A DNA stretch of 6,522 nt, from the NCBI GenBank assembly GCA_946615275.1, contig CAMOHV010000066.1:1-6522 (forward strand), read 5' to 3'. Below are positions 1 through 5,156 of the stretch, one piece after another. Under the pieces are notes generated by a model. That model was not told the origin of the DNA and made no database searches. It saw only the letters and a list, made by a program, of their open reading frames with translations. Positions within the stretch are counted from its first letter, which is position 1; each line of letters begins with the position of its first letter. This stretch comes from an uncultured Verrucomicrobiota bacterium (GTDB taxonomy: Bacteria > Verrucomicrobiota > Kiritimatiellia > RFP12 > UBA1067). Made by a program: the position numbers and the translations under genes.

Positions 1-129
1 AAGCCTGCGCGTGTTCGCAATGAGGTACTCGTCGATGTGGCCGCAGAACTGGAAGTTCGCGTGCGCGAATATCGACTCGTAGCGGAAGCTCCGCTCCTCG
101 GTACTTAGTATATGTCCTTTTTCTGCCAT
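1..129 (-). CDS. 5' end of an unidentified protein gene (runs off the window)
   Basis: The first 43 codons of a minus-strand gene are visible and the rest lies beyond the left edge. The protein begins MAEKGHILSTEERSFRYES and continues with FAHANFQFCGHIDEYL. Coding character is good: the codons favour G or C in the third position (GAG, TTC, CGC, TAC, GCG, CAC, AAC), as in the GC-rich genes to the right and unlike the adjacent ATPase gene. The start is well fixed, because the same frame is closed by TGA at 145-147 and the ATG at 129 is the only start codon after it. No Shine-Dalgarno sequence precedes the ATG, but an extended -10 promoter lies so close that the transcript would be nearly leaderless. 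There is no signal peptide, so it is probably cytoplasmic. I do not recognise the family from this fragment and assign no function. Confidence 0.72.
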   Translation of the reverse strand, partial: MAEKGHILSTEERSFRYESIFAHANFQFCGHIDEYLIANTRRL

Positions 130-138
130 GCGTGGCGT

Positions 139-167
139 ATCATATCAATTTTCAGTCTGCTCCGCAA
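139..167 (-). promoter_or_regulatory. Candidate extended -10 promoter for the leftmost gene
   Basis: On the minus strand the box TATGAT (139-144, five of six matches to TATAAT) is preceded by TG one base upstream (146-147), giving an extended -10 motif. A weak -35-like TTGCGG lies at 162-167 with a 17-bp spacer. The predicted start of transcription falls near 132, only about three bases before the ATG at 129, which fits the absence of a ribosome binding site there. The call rests on the motif alone. Confidence 0.4.
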
Positions 168-221
168 GTTCGAATTCCGTTTTTCATGAGCTTGAATTCC
201 GTTTGCTCCGACATCAATTTT
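144..221 (-). repeat. Nested short direct repeats in the gap after the ATPase gene
   Basis: Three short words each occur twice in the same orientation, in mirror order A-B-C-C-B-A. On the plus strand A is ATCAATTTT (144-152 and 213-221), B is TGCTCCG (158-164 and 204-210) and C is GAATTCCGT (172-180 and 194-202, 22 bp apart). The words span nearly the whole gap between the ATPase stop and the promoter of the leftmost gene. They may be remnants of small duplications or regulator sites. No target-site duplication or transposon end is evident. Confidence 0.5.
152..214 (-). CDS. Possible 20-residue small ORF behind the ATPase gene
   Basis: A 20-codon ORF beginning MSEQTEFKLMKNG opens 11 nt after the ATPase stop codon and ends at a TGA (152-154). 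Just upstream on the minus strand is AAAAGG, seven bases from the ATG, a good ribosome-binding arrangement that overlaps the ATPase stop. The ORF could be a translationally coupled small protein, a leader peptide for the leftmost gene, or the leftover start of a disrupted gene. Its coding sequence is built largely from the short direct repeats of this gap, which argues for caution. I recognise no family. The evidence is the start, the Shine-Dalgarno sequence and the position only. Confidence 0.25.
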   Translation of the reverse strand: MSEQTEFKLMKNGIRTCGAD

Positions 222-225
222 CCTT

Positions 226-1641
226 TTACCGAAAAAGGTCTTCAAGAGTAACCACCGACTGTACATCATTGGCGTATGCATTGCGCTTCAGCCCGAATGT
301 CGTCACATACGTAATGTGAATCGCCTTGCGTGTAGATGTATTCTCCTTGAATACCGCCTTCTTTCTTCGCATCGCCTTCATGTCATCTGCGGTAATGGCA
401 TATTCGTCATCGCAGAACTTCATCTCGCAGATGTTGATTATGCCGTCGTTGCGGTCGATCAATAGATCAATCTGCGCGCCTACATCGTCCGGTGAATCAG
501 CCACATGCCGCCATGCATATGAATTAGTAAGAACGCCACCAATCTGTAACGCCCGTTTTATCTGCTCTACATGCCACAGGCACAGCCGTTCAAAGGCCAG
601 ACCTTCCCATGCCACATGGAACGGTGAATCAAGAGACGATGTCCAGAAATGCCTATCGTGCTTCACATTGTTGAAGATGAACTTGAAATGAAAAAGCGTG
701 AAGTTATCCATCAACTGGTATATTGCATCCTTGGTCTTTCTGCCAGGAAGCACATACCTACGGATGAAACCGCACTGCTCAAGCTCCTGCAAGTACTTTG
801 TGAGAGTGCCTGAGTTCGATATCCTGGCCCCAATGGCGATCTCGCCGCGTGACATCCCCGCCTTTTTCAAACCGAGGGCGGAGACGATGCGCATGTATGC
901 ATCCTTCTTCCTGAACAACGACGAATACAATTCATCGAATTCGTTTTCAAGCTTGTCTGAACCGGCGAAGAACATCTCGTCTATGTTCTGCGCCGGACTG
1001 AGTGAACTGTCAAGGTATTTCCAATAATATGGAATTCCACCAAGAACCATGTACAGCTCGGCGATCTGGTAGTCAGTCATCTCCATTCCCAGAGAAACGG
1101 CGTATTCACGACATTCAGCGAGATTGAACGGCTGGAGCCTGATACGCTCCGTTACTCTACCATGAAGCCCGCCCCTGCTATGCACGACATTGTTCAAGAC
1201 CCATGAAGTAGCCGAGCCGCATATTATCAGCAGCACATCCTTGCGCGCCGAAGCCCAGGAATTCCAGAAATGCTCCAAGGCCGGAATAAGACGAGACCCT
1301 ACTACATCCATATATGGCAGTTCATCTATGAACACAATCTTCTTCGCCTCTGCACTGCGGGATATGACCTTCTTCAATGCGTCGAAAGCCTCGAACCAGT
1401 TCGAGAGCGGAGGACATTCCTCATAGCCCTGCTCCATGATCGCTGCACGAAACTGATACAATTGCTCCATCAATGTCCCATTTGCCACACCTGCATGTTG
1501 AAACGTGAATGAATATCCAAATGTCTCGCGAACAAGGAATGTCTTGCCGACGCGTCTACGCCCATATACGGCAACAAACTCGGAATACTCGGATTCCTTT
1601 GCCGCCAACAGCCTTCTTCGCTCATCTTTTCGACCAACCAT
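226..1641 (-). CDS. AAA ATPase (ATPase_2/DUF234-type) with C-terminal nuclease-like domain
   Basis: This 471-residue protein has the layout of the 'archaeal-type' ATPase family common in archaea and gut bacteria, whose biological role is not settled. It opens with VGRKDE. The Walker A loop GRRRVGKT is at 27-34, Walker B IVFIDELPYM at 102-111 (D106, E107), the sensor-like strand ends in CGSATSWV (141-148), and the family stretch with GRVTERIRLQPF is at 161-172. Residues about 245-300 look like a winged helix (SRGEIA, SGTLTKYLQELEQCGFIRR). The C-terminal part carries FERLCLWH (350-357), then AQIDLLIDR (389-397) and ICEMKF (404-409). The D392 / E406-x-K408 spacing is that of a PD-(D/E)XK nuclease fold, as described for DUF234-like tails. 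It appears full length and intact, and no signal peptide or membrane segment is seen. The ATG at 1641 follows a good ribosome binding site (AAGGGG, 1648-1653, six-base spacer). The gene is distinctly less GC-rich than its neighbours and has its own promoter within a repeat array, which suggests horizontal acquisition. ATPase identity is secure; nuclease activity is inference. Confidence 0.9.
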   Translation of the reverse strand: MVGRKDERRRLLAAKESEYSEFVAVYGRRRVGKTFLVRETFGYSFTFQHAGVANGTLMEQLYQFRAAIMEQGYEECPPLSNWFEAFDALKKVISRSAEAKKIVFIDELPYMDVVGSRLIPALEHFWNSWASARKDVLLIICGSATSWVLNNVVHSRGGLHGRVTERIRLQPFNLAECREYAVSLGMEMTDYQIAELYMVLGGIPYYWKYLDSSLSPAQNIDEMFFAGSDKLENEFDELYSSLFRKKDAYMRIVSALGLKKAGMSRGEIAIGARISNSGTLTKYLQELEQCGFIRRYVLPGRKTKDAIYQLMDNFTLFHFKFIFNNVKHDRHFWTSSLDSPFHVAWEGLAFERLCLWHVEQIKRALQIGGVLTNSYAWRHVADSPDDVGAQIDLLIDRNDGIINICEMKFCDDEYAITADDMKAMRRKKAVFKENTSTRKAIHITYVTTFGLKRNAYANDVQSVVTLEDLFR

Positions 1642-1658
1642 CTTATTCCCCTTTCAAA

Positions 1659-1774
1659 GTTTTGACTAGATCTTACCAAAAAACCGCGATTTAGTCAATA
1701 CCTCGTGTATGTTTTAACTATATCTCGTGAAAGACCGACGATTTAGTCAAAACCAGCAGCAGGTTTTGACTAAA
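1659..1774. repeat. Array of five alternating TTTTGACTAAATC-type motifs with 52-bp period
   Basis: Five copies of a GTTTTGACTAAATC-like word fill the space between the lyase and the ATPase gene. Plus-strand copies start at 1659 (GTTTTGACTAGATCT), 1711 (GTTTTAACTATATCT) and 1763 (GTTTTGACTAAACCT). Minus-strand copies have their TTGACTAA cores at 1691-1698 and 1743-1750. Plus copies are exactly 52 bp apart, and so are minus copies. The segment is thus a tandem repeat of a 52-bp unit (1659-1710, 1711-1762, then a partial third), each unit holding one copy in each orientation. Between units the motif cores and the ATTTAGTCAA block are conserved, while the connecting bases have diverged more. Selective conservation of the motif suggests protein-binding sites or a functional RNA/DNA hairpin rather than a recent passive duplication. 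Confidence 0.85.
1670..1698 (-). promoter_or_regulatory. Sigma-70-type promoter of the ATPase gene
   Basis: On the minus strand TTGACT (1693-1698, five of six to the -35 consensus) is followed after exactly 17 bp by TAAGAT (1670-1675, four of six to the -10 consensus). Transcription would start near 1663, leaving a leader of about 20 nt that contains the AAGGGG ribosome binding site before the ATG at 1641. The -35 box lies in one copy of the repeated motif, and the -10 and start point abut the next, inverted copy. A protein bound to the repeats would therefore compete directly with RNA polymerase, which fits repression or autoregulation. A parallel TTGACT at 1745-1750 has only CGAGAT at the corresponding -10 position and is probably not active. 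Confidence 0.6.
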
Positions 1775-1776
1775 CC
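1740..1776 (-). terminator. Strong hairpin directly after the lyase stop codon
   Basis: The last two motif copies form an inverted repeat: TTTAGTCAAAACC (1742-1754) pairs perfectly with GGTTTTGACTAAA (1762-1774) across a seven-base loop, and one G-U plus one G-C pair can extend the stem to 15 bp in the minus-strand transcript. It begins immediately downstream of the TGA at 1777-1779, where a terminator or 3'-end stabilising structure of the lyase mRNA would lie. No clear run of U residues follows, so a classic intrinsic terminator is not shown. It may instead act at the DNA level as a paired operator site for the ATPase promoter. Confidence 0.45.
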
Positions 1777-4425
1777 TCATTTTCCGTCCGCCCGAACGGG
1801 CACAAAGCGCGTTCGAAATACATGGTTGGTACAGAGGCCGCCCGCGTGCACGGAAACCGTTGTAGCAGGGTGGTTCCGCAGATCGTCGCGCCCGATGAAC
1901 CAGCCTGAAAGCCGCGGCGCCTTCTGCCCGCTCGCCACGGACATCACGCCCCCCTCATCCACGACGATCTCCAGATCCCACCTGCGGCCATATCGCGCGC
2001 GCAGGGTGCGGCCGTCGGCGGAGACAACTGTGTTCGTCGTGTCGAGATGGAAAAGGAGCTCGTAGTCGTGCGCCTTGCCGTCGGCGGAAACCACTCGATC
2101 CGTCACCAAGAACCTGTCTGGCTTTAGAAACTCAATCTGCCGATCATGCAGCGCAAGGCGCTTCTTCTCAGGCCCGAACCCCTGGCCGTACACGCCGCGC
2201 GCGAAATCCCGCTCCGGCGTGGATATCCATTTGGCGTTGATGGGCTTGTCGGACTGGCGGGGGTTCGACCGGTTCTGCGCGAGACCGTCCACAAGAAGCG
2301 TGTTGTGATCGTAGCCGGACAAAGCGTATATGCGCTCCGGCGAACGCTCGTACTGTCCGCCGCCGTCGTCGAAGACAAGCTCCTCGCCGCCCTTCCAGAG
2401 CGTGAATGAGAGCTTGTCCTGATGCCAGTGCCCTACGCCCAGAGGGCCCACGTCGAACGCCAGATACGCGGCGTAGGCATCCCACCCGGAGCGCATCACC
2501 GCGAAGCCCGCCCACGGCAGGAAGCGCGACGCCGTTGCCCCCGCGGGCGGCGCCCCCATGCGCCCCTCGGTCGCGCCCCAGAGGAAGTCCTTCCGCTGCG
2601 GGAAGAACTCCGCGGCCGAAGCCAGCACGCGCTCCGAAGCTATGGTGTAGCAGTCGTTGAAGCGCGGCTGCACGAACGCAGGCGTCATCATGGCGAGAGG
2701 CCCTTCCGCGCCGCGCACAAGAAGTTCCGCGAAGTCCGCCGGCAGATCTCCAAGCGTGCCGCTCTCCCGCGCGCGGCGGTAGAGCTGCGCGGCGCATCCG
2801 TAGAACACAAGATGATAGTCCGGCGAAAGCTCGTAGTGGAGCCCGTCCGGCAGAAGCTGCGCGCGCGCCGCCTCGGCGAACGCCCGCGCGGAATCCCGCC
2901 GCAGCGACGAGGATTCTGGGAAATCCGGGAACAACGTGGCGAAGGAATGCACCCCGTTCATCTCCATCAAAAGCCAGTTCGCGCGCGTTTTATGAGCCAT
3001 CAGATGCTTGGCCTGCGCGCGCATGGACTCAACGAACCGCTCCCTCAGTTGCGTCGGGAACGACGGCGACGCCGAGAACGCCCTCCACGCCGCCGGCCAG
3101 CTGTTCATAAGCCGCAGCCCTTCCTCTATCGTTCGCCATGGGCTGCCCACCGTGTTGTAGCCCTTCTCCGGCGGCACGCCGCCCGTCTGCGAGAGCCAGT
3201 CCTCGAACTGCCGGGCGAACGCGCGCGCGTACTTTTCGTCGCCTGTCACAGTGTATGCCCGCGCAAGCTCCGGCCAGAAGCTCATGCGGTTCAGCTGCCA
3301 TGTCCATTCCGGATTGAACGGCCCCTTCGCATTCGTGGGGTTGAAGAGCCAGTCGATCCTGTTCGACGGGAAACTCCACGGGATCCCCACCACAGAGACG
3401 CTCCCCTGTACGGCGCGATTCGCCACACCCGAATCGAATTTCAGGAACGCATCCAGGAACCTGTATCCCTCCGCCGTGGCCCATCCCGGCGGACGATGCC
3501 CCGTCGCGTGGTTGATTATCCTCCGCCGAGCAGGATGCTTCTCGTATCCGCGCGCCGAGAGCATCGTCTTCCAGCTTTCGGCATTGTCGTACTTCCCCGC
3601 AATGAGAAGGAACGGCTTGCCTCCGGAGGCCGACATCAAATCGGCGTGGCCCAGCCCCCCTTCGCGCGCGACCGCGGCCTTAGCCCCCCAATACCACACG
3701 TCCTGCCAGTTCGTCTGGTCCCAGTTGATCCCGAAGTCGCTCGCCACTACCACCTTCACGCGAGGATCGAGCATCCCCGCGTAGAACGCCATCTTGCCGC
3801 CAAGGGAATGCCCGATCATGCCGATGCGCCCGGCGTCCACACTCGGATGATCCGCAAGAAGATCGACGACAAGCCGAGTGTCGAACACGAGCTTCCCTAC
3901 GCCCGTCCAGCCAGGCCAATCTCGCGCAAGCGCCTCGCCGGCGCGCTTCCAGCAGGAAAAGCTCCCGTCTCCTTCGCCGTCGGGATATGTGATGTAGTAC
4001 GCGTCGGCCGAGGCGGTAACATAGCCGCGCCGCGCAAGATCGGCCATGTACTTTATGGCCGCGTAGAACGTCAGGTTCGTGCCGCTGCGGCGCGCATACG
4101 GACACTCCACCCCGCCGGTGGCGGGATCCTCGCCCAGCATGGCCTCGGGGAAGTAGAACGGCGCGACCACGGCCGGCATCCGCCCCCGCACTCCTTTCGG
4201 CACCGCCACAAACACCCTCTGCGTCGTCTTGGGTCCGTTCGCCTGCTCGTACACCTCCACCGTGTAGTCGGGCCGTTCATGGACCACCACGCGCCGAGCC
4301 GAGCGCTTGAACGCCGCATACTCCTTCGGAGGGTCGAGGAATTCGCGCCATGCCGGCGGCAGATTCTCCGCCGCCAGAGTCATGGCAAGCCCAATGGCCA
4401 AGATTGCTGTGTTGATAATTTTCAT
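1777..4425 (-). CDS. Secreted alpha/beta-hydrolase (esterase) - heparinase II/III-like lyase fusion
   Basis: This 882-residue exported enzyme has two catalytic modules. Residues 1-19 form a signal peptide (MK, hydrophobic IINTAILAIGLAMTLA, likely cleavage before E20) without a lipobox. Residues about 40-330 are an alpha/beta hydrolase resembling acetyl-xylan esterase or dienelactone-hydrolase relatives: nucleophile elbow GHSLGG (205-210, S207), probable acid D280 in AGKYDN, probable histidine H310 in NHATGH. Residues about 345-880 match the heparinase II/III superfamily. The helical toroid carries WQLNR (376-380), TGDEKYA, WRTIEEGLRLMN (430-441), EMNGVHS (488-494) and HYELSPDYH (530-538). The beta-sandwich part has GHWHQDKLSF (665-674) and DHNTLLVDG (706-714). 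Conserved N490, H493, Y537 and H666/H668 make an active lyase plausible. It probably removes ester groups and cleaves a uronic-acid glycan by beta-elimination; the substrate cannot be read from sequence. A longer frame would begin at a TTG at 4467, but the ATG at 4425 places the signal peptide at the N-terminus and is preferred. Its ribosome binding site (TTGGA) is weak. It lies 56 nt after the TatD-like gene, and no convincing promoter is seen in that gap. Confidence 0.92.
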   Translation of the reverse strand: MKIINTAILAIGLAMTLAAENLPPAWREFLDPPKEYAAFKRSARRVVVHERPDYTVEVYEQANGPKTTQRVFVAVPKGVRGRMPAVVAPFYFPEAMLGEDPATGGVECPYARRSGTNLTFYAAIKYMADLARRGYVTASADAYYITYPDGEGDGSFSCWKRAGEALARDWPGWTGVGKLVFDTRLVVDLLADHPSVDAGRIGMIGHSLGGKMAFYAGMLDPRVKVVVASDFGINWDQTNWQDVWYWGAKAAVAREGGLGHADLMSASGGKPFLLIAGKYDNAESWKTMLSARGYEKHPARRRIINHATGHRPPGWATAEGYRFLDAFLKFDSGVANRAVQGSVSVVGIPWSFPSNRIDWLFNPTNAKGPFNPEWTWQLNRMSFWPELARAYTVTGDEKYARAFARQFEDWLSQTGGVPPEKGYNTVGSPWRTIEEGLRLMNSWPAAWRAFSASPSFPTQLRERFVESMRAQAKHLMAHKTRANWLLMEMNGVHSFATLFPDFPESSSLRRDSARAFAEAARAQLLPDGLHYELSPDYHLVFYGCAAQLYRRARESGTLGDLPADFAELLVRGAEGPLAMMTPAFVQPRFNDCYTIASERVLASAAEFFPQRKDFLWGATEGRMGAPPAGATASRFLPWAGFAVMRSGWDAYAAYLAFDVGPLGVGHWHQDKLSFTLWKGGEELVFDDGGGQYERSPERIYALSGYDHNTLLVDGLAQNRSNPRQSDKPINAKWISTPERDFARGVYGQGFGPEKKRLALHDRQIEFLKPDRFLVTDRVVSADGKAHDYELLFHLDTTNTVVSADGRTLRARYGRRWDLEIVVDEGGVMSVASGQKAPRLSGWFIGRDDLRNHPATTVSVHAGGLCTNHVFRTRFVPVRADGK

Positions 4426-4481
4426 TTTATTGTCCAAGCATCTGTGAGAACGGCACGATGGCGTCAAAATGGAATCCGCAC

Positions 4482-5147
4482 CTATTTTGCATTTTGCAAT
4501 TCAGGTGAGGACGCCCCAAGGAATCTGGCGAGGTTTGCGGAGAGCGAATCCGCGAGCGAATCGACGGGCACATCGCGCAGCATCGCAAGCTTGTCCACGA
4601 TCGCGCGGACCTGCGCCTCGTGCGAGGCGACGTCGTCCCATTCCGCGTCGGTCTCCACCAGCAGGCGGTCCATCGGCAGCGCTGCGGACATCGCCCTATA
4701 GTTCACCGCATGGTCGTTCAAGAGCGCCGGGCCAACGGACACATAGCCGTTCATCGCGAACATCTCCGGCAGCAGCCCCACGCTTCTGGAAAAGCCGTGG
4801 AACATGAAGGCCGGCACCCTCCCCGCGAATGGAATGCAGCCCTTCACGACCTCTCCCCAGCACTTCGCGCCGTGGAGGACGACCGGGCGGCGCATCTCGG
4901 CGGCAAGCTGGAGCTGCCCCTCAAAGGCGGCGCGCTGGGCGCCCGATATCTCGCGGCTCTTCAAGCGGTCAAGCCCTATCTCGCCCACGCCAGCACCAGG
5001 GTCATTCTCAAGCTCTGCGCGAAGCGCGGCAATGTCCAGCGGAGACGAATCGGCCTCCCAGGGATGAAGGCCCCAGAAACGACGTTCCTCGCCGTCTAGG
5101 GCGAGGAACGTGGCGTATCCGCCGCGATGGAAATGCGCGTCGGTCAT
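4482..5147 (-). CDS. Compact TatD-family metal-dependent hydrolase
   Basis: The 221-residue protein keeps the TatD metal-site pattern in order: DAHFH (3-7, metal ligands H5 and H7), GEIGLD (55-60, E56), VLHGAK (90-95, H92), FHGFS (116-120, H117) and ETDAE (165-169, D167). Known members are TIM-barrel metal-dependent hydrolases, usually DNases/3'-5' exonucleases acting in DNA repair or turnover in the cytoplasm, and are normally near 260 residues. This one is about 40 residues shorter, and the usual ETDxPY and HCFSG motifs read ETDAEW and HGFSR, so the substrate may differ. The start is constrained because the HxH motif begins four residues after the ATG. There is no visible Shine-Dalgarno sequence, and the ATG lies nine bases after the stop of the upstream pyrophosphorylase gene, suggesting translational coupling within one operon. 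The stop is TAG at 4482-4484. Family assignment is firm; nuclease activity is inferred. Confidence 0.9.
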   Translation of the reverse strand: MTDAHFHRGGYATFLALDGEERRFWGLHPWEADSSPLDIAALRAELENDPGAGVGEIGLDRLKSREISGAQRAAFEGQLQLAAEMRRPVVLHGAKCWGEVVKGCIPFAGRVPAFMFHGFSRSVGLLPEMFAMNGYVSVGPALLNDHAVNYRAMSAALPMDRLLVETDAEWDDVASHEAQVRAIVDKLAMLRDVPVDSLADSLSANLARFLGASSPELQNAK

Positions 5148-5156
5148 GGCGCGCGG

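Noticed and set aside
222..238. Short hairpin CCTTTT/AAAAGG at the ATPase gene end as an intrinsic terminator
   Set aside because: The stem is only 6 bp, mostly A-T, and no U-run follows on the minus strand; it overlaps the stop codon and probably arises from the AAAAGG ribosome-binding-like sequence.
1659..1774. The motif array as a CRISPR array
   Set aside because: The repeats alternate in orientation, are only about 14 bp long, and the intervening sequences are related to each other rather than unique spacers; no cas gene is nearby.
4426..4467. Upstream extension of the lyase to a TTG start at 4467
   Set aside because: It would add 14 non-hydrophobic residues ahead of a textbook signal peptide; the ATG at 4425 is the natural start.
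4486..4502. Small palindrome TTGCA-AAA-TGCAA at the end of the TatD-like gene as a promoter or operator for the lyase
   Set aside because: It lies within the final codons of the TatD-like gene, the arms are only 5 bp, and no acceptable -10 box follows at promoter spacing.
2422..4701. A 759-codon open frame on the plus strand opposite the lyase gene
   Set aside because: It is an antisense shadow of the GC-rich lyase and TatD-like genes: the product is arginine- and proline-rich low-complexity sequence without motifs, while the opposite strand encodes clear catalytic domains and a signal peptide.
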